Assembly (NCBI GenBank): GCA_028095005.1
Contig: CM051459.1
Coordinates: 316,264,513 to 316,328,512, forward strand
Direction of reading: 5' to 3'
Source: Rhynchospora pubera
Taxonomy: Eukaryota; Streptophyta; Magnoliopsida; Poales; Cyperaceae
Length of the DNA: 64,000 bases
Shown here one piece after another: positions 45,938-59,000 of this stretch (position 1 is its first letter; every line of letters begins with the position of its first letter). Under the pieces are notes generated by a model. That model was not told the origin of the DNA. It saw only the letters and a program-made list of their open reading frames with translations, and did no database searches. A program made the position numbers and the translations under genes.

Positions 45938-48900
45938 ACATGGTCGTACTTAAGCTATTTTGACACTTAATTAAGAGAAATTGGCTAATTAACGGATTAG
46001 TAGAGATGATGCGTTTGTTTGCTGTCTGGAAATGGTATTTTCTGTGTTGTTTCGCGTTTTTCGCTTTGATAAGTTCTCTGGAAGTTTTTTCCATCTACAT
46101 AAAAGTTGTAGATCTGTGGATTGTGATTCTTTTGGCGTTAGATTCACATTTTTCTGAATTAGTATGGATTTACTGTGAATAAAATGGCGACAGTGCGCAG
46201 AACCAGTTTCTGCTCGTACTGTCCTGTTTGAATGGCTTGAAAGATTTATATTTTGAATATAAGTACCAGTGTTCTATGGCTAGATTTAAAGAGGACTTGA
46301 AGCTCTTTCTGAGCATGTAAAATTTGTTGCATGGCTCAGATCAATTTGTGGGTTTTCAAGTATGAAAAGGAAGAACTTGTCAGATCCAGTTTGTTGAGCA
46401 AATCGATTGTTCTAATAAACTGTACCAACTGAGAACTCCTTTAAAAATTCTGTTTAAATGGAGTTGTTCTATTTTGAGTTAGGATTCCAGGAAAATTAGT
46501 TTCATAATTTTTCGTGGATGTTTGGACCTTCAACTAGGTTAAAACCTTTCGATTGACAGTCTGTTCCAGTACAGAATTTGTTGATTGTTTAGGCTGTAAC
46601 TTAATATTATTGAACTGAACTTGGTTGTTTTCTTTTCATGAATGGATAGCCTGTAGTTTAAACAAGTTTTTCTATGTATATTGTATATATAAAAACTGGA
46701 TAGAAGGTGGTCTTACAGACCAAATGGTTGAGAGGATAAGCTGAAAATCTCATAACGGTGTTTCGTGCACTTGTAAGAGATTTGTCATTTTTGATTCTCC
46801 CAGATGGTTTAAGATCTCTTCTTGAAATTTTTACTGGTAATCACAATTATGATAAGGAGCTTAAGTAATTTATTTGAGAATTTTTGGAGACCTAAAACCT
46901 TTGCTTTTATTGGATTCCATTAGTTACGTTTTTTAATAAATTACTGTTTTTCTAAATATTCAAACTAGTTGAAATTAATTAGAAAACTCCTTGTTTGATC
47001 TCCTTTCTGTTATGGGATGTTGAAAGAACTTTCTAAATGAATTTAAACAAGTTTTGTTGTTTAAAATTGAGAATTTGTACACGGAATTTACTTATGGCAA
47101 ACAAATCGCAAAGATGCTTGAAAATCGTTAATTGGAAACAAAGTTCTTGTATGTGCTAACTTTGTTTTGTAGGTGGATGGTGGGTTTAGTATGGCTCAAG
47201 ACTCAATGCCTTGTGGTTGTATTTGAATGCATGTGTGAATGTTTGTAATGCGGCCTTTGGTGCCATTAATTAATTAATTTGTTGATTAATTTTTTATGTA
47301 ACTTATGAGGCTTGCATGCCCCTAAGGTTAGGATGGGAATAAGATGTTTTCACATGTATTTTGTACCTTTATTTTATATAGGATTTAGATCCTTATAGAA
47401 TTTAGTGGGAAGGGACAAGGATTAGATTAGTTTTGCTCCATGGACGATGTGGCGAAACTAATGCAAGCGGGAGCCATACAAACCCACAACTATGAGATGC
47501 TTATATGTGATTGCTTGTGATTGCTATGAATTGTCATAGGCTAGGTATGGGTGTATGCTTACACGACCACCAAACAAGTGTCATATGATTGATAGTCCCA
47601 ACTAAAACTCGATTAAGTGAAATCGCCCTCCTTCTCTCTATCCCCTTCACGCCGATTGTCACTCATGGCGCGGTCCGCCCAAGCGGACGTCATAATTGCC
47701 AATTCGGTAGTCGGGGTGCAAATAGCTAAGATTTGCAAGGAGCAAATAGTGAGAGGTTACTTTTCGATGGACCCAACTAGAGTTTGGACATCGGGGCGAA
47801 GTTTGTAAATATACTTAGATATTCACAAACCAAGAATCATATGGAACGATATGATTGGTTGGAGAACCTACCTTGTCTAATTAAGTAGGGTGACGTGCCA
47901 TAGCAGGCTCTACTTGATGAAAACCGGGATCTTGGAAAACAACTACATTTGGGACATTAAATGAATGTAGTGGGAGTTTTATTTGTTATAAATAAAACAA
48001 TTGCATAAACTAATTGACCTTAAATTGATTTTGTTATAGATGTTAAAATTGTTAATTTTGTTGCGATCAATCTTTGAAAATGAACAAACTCGTTTCTAAA
48101 AGTATTCACTTAAAGAAGTAATACCGATTCCTAAGACACGATCTTAGCGAAGAGAAACTTGAGTATGTCAATTCCCAAAACTTTCCTCAAACTACCCGAA
48201 CGTAGCAACGCGATGATTGATTGACTTTTAGCGAAAAGTTATTCAATAAAGCGTATGGCTAATATCCTCATTTGAAATTTCTAGACCTTTGAATTAGAGA
48301 ATTCATATAGACTAGATTTAACTCGTACGCTCTTATCCACTTACTCAAGAAAGTGTTCTTGGAGAAAGTAGATATTAACTCCATCATTTATGATCGAGTA
48401 TAAAGAGTATGAGTTGACAAAGAGATTCTTCTTTTAAACATGAACGTTTCATTGGCTTACAAATCGAAAGATTTAAGTAGCTAATTGATGACTAGAGATA
48501 TTAATCTCCGATATCAAAGATGGTTGATATTGTCATACGATCTCTTTGAAATTATAAAGGATATAATGTTACCTTCTTCGCACACTTGTTGATGCAAAAA
48601 GGTAATTGGTTTAGTATTCAAGAAATACTTCGCCAAGGCATGAGTTGAAATTTCGAGACTCTTGATTGTGATTATGTATCACATGAGATGTTTCATTTGC
48701 CGTTTATTGGAGGCATTTTGAAAGGTTGTCCAAAATACCATGATTGTAATGCTTTAATCCTAAAGTGTATTTGTCGTTCAAATTATCTCACTATCTCTAA
48801 TTTACACTAGTAACTTGATACTAGTTCATATGCTCGCATTTGACGAAATGTGTTAGCAATGAAGAATAAGAGAATGTTCGAGAGATGTAAAGTAAACTCC

Positions 48901-50560
48901 GTATAGGAAATGACTTGTTCGTTTAAGTCATTACCATTGAATACGTAGAGTTATCTTTATTAAGAGTTTGTTTAGGAATTGAAGGTTGCATACCTTAATC
49001 CTAACATCTCAAAAATATCTCCAATTCATATTTGATGAAATGGATGATTATGTTTAATAAAAGACAAGTTCTTTTATTCTGAATTTGTTTATATGATTTC
49101 ATGCATCTTGATTGAATTTGCTTGAAATAGATAAGCAAGTTTTGAATGACAAATAGGATACGTAAGACTTGACATAAAGTATTTGACTTTAATGTTATAT
49201 ATAACCGCTTAGTCACATACATAAACGAGAATCGCATTACGAGAGTCTCCGTAACGTAGAGCTCGTAAATTCAATTCGATTTCAAATCGATTGATATGCG
49301 AATCATGTTTGTTAAATGACAAAAGCGCCTTTAACCTAAAAAGGTTTAAGGACAAGTGACTTGATTAGGACTTTTACATATCGATGTATAAAGACCAATA
49401 AGTACTTGTGCCATGAAAGGTTATTGATACTTTACTACTTAACCAACGATCATTGTAGATATTAACATATCTATTTGATAAGGTATAAGTATGAACCTTT
49501 TGACTAGTTCAAAGGAGTTCAAGTGTAAAGTTTAAAAGACCTTTCAAGAAAAATGGAAGTCTTACAATTAATCATGGTAAATAGTTAAGTCACATGATTT
49601 GAAATATTATCTTAAGAGTATGAAAATAGTTTCATAACTCACTCCATGAGGAACATTATGGAATAATGTGTCCAAGAGTGGATGTATCGAACAATATTTT
49701 GTATAGTTCGATCGATAATAAATCAAATTGACTTATTCGACTCGTATTAGGGAATTATGTTTGAGGACAATATTGTTTACACTGAATAATGTTCCATCGA
49801 AGTCTATTGAAGACGATATCTTAGGAGATTTTGATCTCTAAGTATAATACTCCTCGAGATTTGGTGTTGAGAAGCTTATTTCAAGTATTGTGGACTTGTA
49901 AGCTTAAACCAAATAAGACACTATATATTTGTAGGATGCTTTATATTAAAAGGCACTACTTCCACGAATATGAAAAGAACAAAGTAGTTGTTGCTAATCA
50001 TAATGTAGTCTTGATGAATTGAAATTCTCAAGAAGAAGTAGTGGGAGTAAAGTGAGCATTAAAATAGTTTATGCGTCACTACAAGAAGTACTCTTATGGG
50101 AAACTTGTCACTCCATACATGGTACTTAGTGGGAGTTGAGCGAAACTTCATTCACAAGTTGTTGTCAAAGAAGTTTAATGCGCTCCTTCCAATGAGGACT
50201 CAACCATCTCACGAGTTGATGATGATTCGAGAAACTCATGGAATATATATGAGGAGTCAAGAACTCATTCAACAAATCGTTGTGGAAGAAGTTCATGAAC
50301 CTCAAGTACCAATCCTACAAAAGATCAACGAGAGATGATTTCCTAAGCCGTTTTGGTGCATGGGTTGTCACAACATTCTCATACTTAGCCTATGAGAATC
50401 CGTTGATAAACAAAGAAACGATGGAATGATCCAATTCCACATATATGTTTTGAATTCATATGATCTTTAAAGAGCAATCCATGTATAACAACAAGGTATA
50501 GACCTTGGTTGATGTTCATGAAGGAGCAATCCATCAAGAACGTTTATATCTTCAAAAGGG
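45938..50560 (+). pseudogene. Decayed gag/protease/integrase region of the Copia-type element
   Basis: No frame longer than about 80 codons. I could not assign gag or integrase motifs with confidence. The fragment 50096-50338 (peptide MGNLSLHTWYLVGVERNF...) reads into sequence resembling the start of a Copia RT region. Stops and frameshifts are frequent throughout. Confidence 0.5.
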
Positions 50561-51670
50561 AAGATCGACATGGATAACAAATCGACTATGTACAAAGCGC
50601 GGCTTCTCGCTTGTAGCTATGTCTAAGTCGATGGCTAGTTGACTACGTACAAAGCACAACTTCTTGCTTGTGGCTATGTATAAGTCAATAAAGATCATTC
50701 TAGCAATAGTTGTATTTCATATATGTCGATATATGGAAAAACACATAAAACCGCCTTCTTTGTATGAATGAAGGAAGATGTTGTGCATTTGACACAAATC
50801 GAGGTTTATGTATTGCTAAAAACATACGCATGCTTCAAGGATCCATTGATGGATTAAAGCAAGTGTTGTGGAGATCGGAATAAAAACTTTTGACAAGGAA
50901 GTCAAGGAGTTGAACTTCGTCAAAAGTATCTTGTATAAACAAGATATTCAGTGAGAGCATAATTGTATTATTTGTATTGTTCAAGTTAACAATTCATTAA
51001 ATTGGGAATAACATTAAGAAAATGAATATTGTCGAGATCTCTTTGGAGAATGCTTTCTCAAATGAGAACTTGGGCGAAATCACCTAATCCTAGGAAACAA
51101 AATCTATAAAGATAGATTATGATGGATGTTAGGTTTGAGCAAATATGCATATATTGACGAAGTGTTCTAGAAACACGAAAGTTACACTCCAAGAAAGGAT
51201 GTCTAACTGTACGTCACATGGCATGACTTGAGTGTTTAACTCGGTTTATTACAACTCAATTCGAGAAAATGCATGAAGTAGTTCAAGCATTCTTTCATTG
51301 TGAGTTTCATTTCGTACGCCATATTTATGCATATGCCCCAATGTGTAGTATCCAAAGAATATGACAAACAGTTGTCAAATGGATACAAGAGAGACACATT
51401 TGGACAATAGTCAAGGATATCCTCGAGTACCTTATGAGAAAGAGTGATACAATGTTTCATCTCTTAAGATGAAAGAAATCTCGTGTAAGTTGTTACACTG
51501 ATAAAAGTTTTTCAAAGGATTGATGTAATCACGATTGAGCTACATATTTTGCTTAAGAGGTGGTGTTGTAAGTTTAGAAAGTGTTCTAAATGGAATATTA
51601 CAACCGTTTCCGTCACCAAAGCAAAATACATAGCAACTTGTGAAGCAATAAAAGAAGTTTATTTCGGATC
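50561..51670 (+). pseudogene. Decayed reverse transcriptase / RNase H region, Copia-type
   Basis: Traces of Copia pol in the expected order: TMYKARLLACSYV (from YKARLVAKGYTQ, about 50590) with a 57-bp tandem duplication of that segment (50584/50641). Next comes a degenerate WTIVKDILEYLMRKSDTMF (from HWxxVKNILKYLRRTKDMF, about 51395-51455). Last is VSVTKAKYIATCEAIKEVYF (from the RNase H S-x-T-E-A-E-Y-I-A-x-x-E-A-x-K-E motif, 51606-51666). All are separated by stops and shifts, and catalytic residues are lost (E-A-E-Y is KAKY). Confidence 0.75.
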
Positions 51671-52059
51671 AAGTTCTTAGTCGAGTTATTATGGTTCTAT
51701 GCATCTCGAACCACAACTTACTCCTAAAGAACCCATTGTTGCATTGGAGATTCAAATATGATCTATAACAATATCACTTGATATCATATGATGATGATCA
51801 AGAACATATATATAGTAGTATATATATATATAGGGTCGAACAATTTTTGGATAGGTTCGCGAACACAGCGAACACTCTAGCATGACCTCTACCTTGAGCA
51901 GTATACGAGATGCAGTTATGCATCCATACGTGGTGGACGTATGAGTAACTAGCTTTAAGCGTATTATTTATTTTGAGGTCCGAGACATGTATATATGTAG
52001 ATATATGACATTGTTCTCAACTCTTCGTTGGCTAGAAGTCACTACTGATTGACTCTAGG

Positions 52060-52072
52060 CCAAGTGGGAGAT
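52060..52072 (+). other. Polypurine tract
   Basis: CCAAGTGGGAGAT lies directly upstream of the 3-prime LTR start TGTTGGAG. It is the expected plus-strand primer site. Confidence 0.8.
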
Positions 52073-53834
52073 TGTTGGAGTTATGTCCTAGAAGTCAATA
52101 ATTTAATGACTTAATTATTAGTTTATGTTTTGGATGATATTTCATCATCTGTTCCTAGGTTTATTATTGACAGATTATTCAGGTTGAGGATCTGAATTGT
52201 AGATCTCTGTGGATCATTCTTTAGAATGACAATAATAAATCTAAACGGTCCATAATCTTGATAATTAACAAGGAACATTAATTATCTTATAAGATTAGTA
52301 TGCAAGTTAAGTGATGATTAAGTTCTACAAATCATAGGTAAAGAGTTACCAACTTAATTGCATATGTGTATGTTATGGAACATAGCACAGGACTTGACCC
52401 ATCGAAATAAACATATGGATTGTGTTATGTGTCATTGTTTATTTCGTAATGATTTTGGTTCTAAGTTTGAGATGTTTATCTTTTCCACATGAGGATAGGT
52501 TCAATAAATATCGTCTACCGCTGATTCCCGATAAGGGCTGCTATACGGACGTTATTTATGTTCTCTTGAATTGTGCGGGGAAAAGCTAATCATCAAGAAA
52601 ACCGTATGTCCCTCATTAATTCACTTAGTGAGTGACGATATCTGTTTGGGCCCCTTGATGGAGATAGATTGTTTGCATGCAACTTTATACAATTATCTCT
52701 AGATCAAGAAACGTATAATCTGCAAGAATGACACATTCCTATCTTGGATTATACGATGATATCGTGAGACATAAGAATCAAAATAGGGAAATTCTTTTAT
52801 TCTCTTATGCAGGATTTAAATACTGTAGCAGTACACTATTTATGCGAATTGGGAATCATAACGTGTTGCTAGATACCGCTTATGATTATTGGAATTAAAT
52901 AGCGATTTAATTCCATGTCCAACTTAGCATAAATCCTCAAAGGGTCACACAAAATAGAGATTTGACCAAGACAGTGCATTATTTATTTATTCGCAATAGC
53001 TCGTATTGCGGAAATATGATAAGTTGATTAATTAATTATATACCGTTATAATTAATTAAGTCAAATGGATCATATTGAAATAAATTAATGTATTAGCTAA
53101 TCCTAGAATAATTATTAGTTGGTTAATAATTATTTTAGTTCAACTCAATTTAATATAAATAGTTATATTAATTTATTGGGCCAATATATATGCATTAAAT
53201 ATATAGCCCGATTAAAGAGCATTTGGAGTAGCTTTTAATTAAATGAATTAGAGGCTTGTTTGAGTGAGTCAAGAGGCCCATTAGAGCCCATAAAGGGGCC
53301 GGCCATAGAGACTAGGGTTGAGTGGCAATGTGGTAATTAAAGGATAGGTGGTAGGTAGGATTTGTGCACTATTTAAGGAGGTGCATAGAAGCAAAATCCA
53401 TCCTTCTCTCTTCCCTAGACCTAGCCGCCACTCCCCTCTCCCTCTCTTTGGCCGCCGGCCTCACCTCCTCTCTCTCTCCATTAGCTCATGAGTTGAGCAA
53501 TATTCTCTCCACTAATTAAATTGTTAATTAAAGAAGAAGAGAGAATACCTTGGATTAGCTTTGTTCTAATCGAATCGCTAGCACGAATCGATTTAGACCT
53601 TGGTTAATCTCTAGGTGGACTCGAGGCGCAATTAGGAGGCGAAGGAGAGCACCCCATCGATTCCCATGCCGTAGGATCGAGCCCCGCGAATACGATTTCG
53701 CGGGAGGTACATTCCACCCCTTTCTCTCTTTGTGTTAACTTGGCTTTTGTGCACGATTCGTTGTGTGTGTCGTTTCGATGGCTTAATTAACTTGTAATTA
53801 GCATAAAAAATCGAAAATTACACACTTACTAACA
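52073..53834 (+). repeat. 3-prime LTR (1762 bp)
   Basis: Same length as the 5-prime LTR and visually the same sequence throughout (constant offset 7910). It is followed by the TCTGC target copy and then by the second part of the LINE. Confidence 0.95.
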
Positions 53835-54209
53835 TCTGCAACTTTGGAATAAAAGTTCAGTCGCAATTCCCTTCATATGTCTCATCAGGTCACCAGCATG
53901 TACAAGCTCTTTTAATCGATGCACTTTCTGAAGATCAAAGTAATCAGGGGAGCATGAAAGCAGTTCTTGACATCACTACCCTATGGGCTCTTTGGTTAGA
54001 ACGGAACAACCGTATTTTCAGAAATGAAAGGAGAAATGTATATGCGCTGCTTCATTGGGTGGTTTTTCAGCAGGACCCATTCAGAAGATTCTGTTAATCT
54101 TTTAGTCTTTTTTTTTCTTTCTTTCTTTTTTCTGTTTTTCTTCTCTTTTTCTTACTTGATAGCCACTATCAAGTTTTATCTTAAAAAAAAAACAATTTGT
54201 CTGGACCTC

Positions 54210-55239
54210 ATTAATTATACTTTATATTATATATTAAATTTAATAAACTTTAATTTGCTATATCCTTTACTTGTTGTTCATACAGATATAACCTAACTGT
54301 CGTGCTCTCTGTTTAACTGGAGAGTTTCCGACCATCTTTAAGCATTGCAAAAGCATAATTTTCTTATGCCTTGGAGGAATAGACTTACTGGAGAAATGCC
54401 AGCGTGGATAGCAGACCAACTGCCATCGTTGATGGTTCTTCAGCTAAGCTCAAATTCATTTCATGTTAGTATACCTTCACAACTTTCACAGATTCAATCC
54501 CTCCAAATCTTAGATCTAGGGGGTAATAATATCAGGAGAAATTCCCCAAGAATTTGGCTCTATTGCAAGCATGGAAAATGAAAACCATCTGCTATCTGGC
54601 AAAGATAATGATGTGTACAATTTGCTATGGAACACAAGTAAGACCAACTATTTTACTGTTGAGAACGGGTTTCCTATTAAATGGAAACGAAAAGTACGAT
54701 ACATACCGTTAAAATCTGCAGTTCTTCTGACAATCATAGACTTCTCACCAAACCATCTCGTTGGCGAAATACCGGAGGAAATAACAAATCTCTCAGGTTT
54801 GATGATCATGAATCTGGCAAACAATTTGATCAGTGGGAGCATTCCCGGTACAGTTGGCAATTTGAGGCAGTTAGAAACTTAGAATCTCTAGACTTGTCCA
54901 TGAATCATCTCACAGACGCCATTCCTCATAGCCTTGGTTCTTTGAACTTTCTAGAGTGCTTGAACCTTTCATATAACAACTTTTCGGGACACATCCCGAC
55001 CAGCCCTCAGTTGCAAACACTTGATGACCCGAATATTTACACAGAAAATTCGGGATTATGTGGGTTCCCCGTCACACAAAAATGCTCAGATGGTGGTGCA
55101 GCTGCCTCTCCTACTAATTATGGGCATGATGATCAGAATGGGAATTATTACACACTTGGATACTTCTTTACTCAACATTGCTCGGATTGCTCGGCTTTAT
55201 TTTTGGGTTTGGAGGCTTTATGGCAGTTCTTGCACTAAA
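54210..55239 (+). pseudogene. LRR receptor-like protein (RLP) pseudogene, downstream part
   Basis: Continues the gene broken at 44085. After about 110 bp of AT-rich DNA come LTGEMPAWIADQLPSLMVLQ, SQIQSLQILDLGGNNI, an island domain (NYFTVENGFPIKWKRK...YIPLKSAVLLTIIDFS), NHLVGEIPEEITNLSGL, LESLDLSMNHLTDAIPHSLG and LNLSYNNFSGHIPTSPQLQT. The C-terminal cap GLCGFPVTQKC then leads into a broken juxtamembrane region. No kinase follows, so it is RLP (Cf/EIX class) rather than RLK. Frame changes fall near 54530 and 54880, and the membrane segment (55160-55239) is disrupted. It is dead by several lesions. Confidence 0.85.
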
Positions 55240-56046
55240 TAGGTCATGGAGATCTCACTACTTGCATTTTATAGATGTTTTTAGTTTTAAAAAGAGAGCA
55301 CGACAGTCAGGTTATATCTGTATGAACAACAAGTAAAGGACAAACGATATCTACAAGCGTAGTAGTATCATATTTTAATAGCATCTGCCGATCTGCGTGT
55401 TATGTAAATAGGTTTCAAAACATTGCTATGTTTCTCTGGGCCAACAATACCCACAACATTAGACTCGTCTCTCGACTTTTCTTTTATACTTCTCTTACAC
55501 AGGAGTCGAAAGTTGTTATTCTGAAATTTAATCAAGTAACGCTCAGGTTTTAGTTTAAGATAGTAGGGCTGCTCAGCAGCTCAGGTCAAGGTATGCAGAG
55601 GCCGTGAACTTGAGGTCATCGATTTTATAAAATTTAAAACAAATGTTAAATGTGCCTATTTATTTAGCAAAAATTAAAGAAATAAATAACTAAAACAAAT
55701 ATAGCCGTAACTAGCTAGAAGCAGATTATTGATAATTGAAAAACAAAAGAATATTTTGATTTAGTAACAAAATGTTGACGATCTTAGCTTAAATTGCTTG
55801 ATCAGAATAAGATTTCATTACGATTCAAACCAACATGGAGAAATACAAAAAGTTCTACAGAAAGATAAGTGTTGACTCAGAATTAAACAAGGCTAATATT
55901 GTCTAAGAAACAGTGAAGGAATCAAAATGACAGACTACTTTTGTATACCCAAAACCCTTACCACAATATATTCCAATCATTTATTGAAAGTTCAGAAACA
56001 CGCAAAAAGGATGCATTATTGAACCCTCCTTTTGCTGAAGTCCAAA
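55240..56046. other. Intergenic region between RLP pseudogene and thioesterase gene
   Basis: AT-rich. It holds the 3-prime flank of the thioesterase gene on the minus strand. No gene, repeat or element was recognised. Confidence 0.5.
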
Positions 56047-59000
56047 TCAAAGCCCCAAATTTGAGGTGAGAAATTTGCACAACTCCTCCATCTCTTCTGG
56101 TACAGTGTAATGCCCCATGCTGCATTGTTCAGACAAAATTACACTGAAAAAGATGTGTACTATTGGCCGCTTTGATTTCCAGCATCACAAATAAAAATCA
56201 ACCTTTGTTTCACAAAACCATCCGCTCAAAACATTTAATATGTGGTATTTACTAATGTTAATCCTCCTTAGTCATTGGTATTCATTAAATAAATGCAAAC
56301 ACAAAAGGGAAAAAAAAAACCCTAGTAGATGCTGATGTAAGCATTGCACTTGGTGGAATGGATTGTAATAAAATCTACATATTAACTTGACTAATTTTTA
56401 AGGGGAAAAATCGTACAAAAGATCAACAAGAAACGAAGTGGAAATTAGCTTTTAATTAAAGGACCTGCTGTAAGACTTGAAAGTGAGCTTGGAAAAGCCA
56501 TGTGACTTCAACACCTCAGCAGATTTTTCACCATGCTTGTATTGTACCACATCATCAGCTGTTGCATTTTGAAATCAACAATAATAAGGAAAAAATATCA
56601 GGGAAGTTTCAATTTTATATATGTATGTTGTGTGGGTGTGTGGGTGTGTGTTTATATATATTACATCAAGTACATTTCCCATGGCAAAGCAGAACAGGCA
56701 AGGAGGATGCCCTTGTTGGTGCCTCAGGGGAGCTTCCTATTTTCTCTTTCAAGCTCCTACAATGCAACAGATCACAATTTTCATAATAAACCTTACCTTT
56801 GAAAAAAAAAAAAAAATCACAGGAGCATAGAATCAGCAAATGACCCCTCAAGCATATAACAGTTTTGATCCTGAAGCTTCAAAATTCCTATAATGTTCTT
56901 AGTTGGTTTGATCTGTACTTCTTTTCGTCCCTCCGAAAATATAAATAATTGTCACCCCAATAATTTTTGTTAATTTAATAGTGTGATAATATGGAGAAAA
57001 CATTACAAAACAGAATGTTAAGCAACAAAAATGAGAAGTTTGACATTTGAATCCTTGGAACCAAACTGGGCAAAAGGTCATTACTTTTAAGGGTTACTAT
57101 GGATTTTTTCCTCTTTACAAATCAACACATGAAAAAGGAAAAGTACCTGGCACAGGGAAGCCAACCACTTAAACCTATAGCTACACTGAGGTTAACTGGG
57201 TAAGAATTTCCATTGCTGTATTTGCCATGAACAAAGCAAGAGGCAGAGTATAATGCCATGGCTGCACCCATGCTAAACCCACCAACTCCGAGTTTTACTG
57301 CACAGTTAAAGAAAGCATAATAGTAGCTTAATGTATAACAAAGAAATTTGACAAGATTATATTGTCAAATCATGAAGTGAAATTCCCTGCTTTTTTTTTG
57401 TGTGTGTGCAAGAATGGAATAAATGAGTAAGATTCATGGACAATTGAGTTGATTTTGAAGATATTTATGCTCAATATAATTTGGCTACCACAAACAATAA
57501 TTGTTGTATGGGTCAGACTGCCTCTCCTGTTTCACCAACCATCACACAATAGCTCGGCAAATAGTTGTTACATATGAAACAAACAAAATAATTTATCTTC
57601 ATATGGAGGATTTGATCATGAACTGGACCTCTTTCCTTGTAAATTACGAGCCGCAACAAATTGAATGTAACATTCCACCAAACAGTTTCCAGTGGAGTTT
57701 GAACTTTTGAAATGATTTTCATGGTATAAAACAATGTCTTAAAGAATATTTAATTATGATACATGTCATTTTGTAATACTAAACCAAGCTACTGCCACTT
57801 GTTACTAGCAAGAAATTGAAACTTATACACGAGCGGCACTTGCATTTTGAGTGTTTGCTATATTAACACATACTATTATCCTGGTTACTAGCAAGTAAAT
57901 AGTTAATCGTAAGGGGGGGGGGGGGGGTCTTGACCCCAAAAAGAATGATGACTCAATCACTCAACCATACAATAATAAATTGCCACTAATATTATTAACC
58001 CCCCCCCCCCCATGTGTGAAATATAAGCTCAACATCTAAATCCATAATCCATTTGTCAGGGGAAGAAAGCTTGGTTATGAAAACAGAGAGGGAATACTGT
58101 CAATATGTTACAGTATAAACCTCATGCATTGTCCAAAGTCCTAACTCCATGATCAAGGGAATTATCTCATAAACACAGAGATAGCTGGATCGTTGCCAGT
58201 ATGATTAGTTCTCAGCATTATTTGCAACACAAACTAAACTAGCTGGTACAATTTCCCAAAAAGAGCATAATGAAAAATCATACTGTCGGCAGGTTCAGTA
58301 GATAAAAGATTGGCCACGTGAGCAGCTGCTGCCTCCATTCCCTCAACATCATCAGGTGCATCCTCTGACAGATCACGCACATCAAACCCTAGATTATTTA
58401 TTGCACAGAGAAATGACACGAAATTAATTACTGTGTAGACCTAATAGCATGAATCCACAAGGCCAAAGAGAAGTGAGTTACAGGCAGTAGAAGGAAAACC
58501 GCCAAAAACTGAAACCGGTCTTGTAGGGGCAGTGGGGCATATCCACTTGATCTGCACAAATTCAATTTAAAATTAGAAAATGAAATAAAGAGCAGACTGC
58601 AGAAGTACAACCAACAGCAGATTGCTTTACTGCAAAATGTGCCCATCTTTTATCCAAATTTGCAGACAGCACACTCGAATTTGGTTATCTTTAAGGGTTG
58701 GGTGGCGAAAACCACACCTACTGAAATTCATTAAATAACATAATACACAATAATACAATATTTACAAAGAAGAGGGGGGGGGGGGGGGGAATACTAAAAA
58801 GAAAGCCTTAAAAACTTCAGCCATAGTCCCTCCAGAGAATTGAGTCTTGGATAACCTTTCGTATAGTGTTGCACACTCGAATTTGGGTTATCACAAAACA
58901 CCCACTAGTATGCCCACCAAACATTCTTCCAAGGAAACTACATTTTTTTTTTTTCAGTTGCTTTTTCTTTGAAATGACGGTCCTTTGCACATCCTTGTAT

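Larger units (their letters stand above)
44163..53834 (+). mobile_element. LTR retrotransposon (Ty1/Copia-type), 9672 bp, very young, decayed pol
   Basis: Two LTRs of 1762 bp each (44163-45924, 52073-53834) start TGTTGGAGTT and end ACTAACA. They look identical wherever I compared them. A perfect 5-bp duplication TCTGC flanks the element (44158-44162, 53835-53839). The PBS is TGGTATCAGAGC (45926-45937), complementary to initiator Met tRNA. The PPT is AAGTGGGAGA before 52073. Pol remnants place RT and RNase H near the 3-prime end, as in Copia. No long frame survives, so it is non-autonomous. It interrupts the LINE. Confidence 0.95.
44067..54209 (+). mobile_element. 5-prime truncated LINE inside the RLP pseudogene, itself split by a Copia-type element
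   Basis: A 19-bp direct repeat AACAATTTGTCTGGACCTC (44067-44085 and 54191-54209) borders the LINE. The 3-prime copy directly follows an A-rich tail (about 54183-54190). LINE sequence is 44086-44162 plus 53840-54190, about 430 bp. It encodes the ORF2 C-terminus: GCVLCSTPILETATHLFCDC (zf-RVT, C-x-x-C...H...C) and, after the interruption, LWALWLERNNRIFRNER to a stop. The duplication is intact, so the LINE is younger than the RLP decay and older than the Copia-type insertion. Confidence 0.9.

Noticed and set aside
54648..54860. 70-aa minus-strand frame
   Set aside because: Antisense shadow of the RLP leucine-rich repeats.
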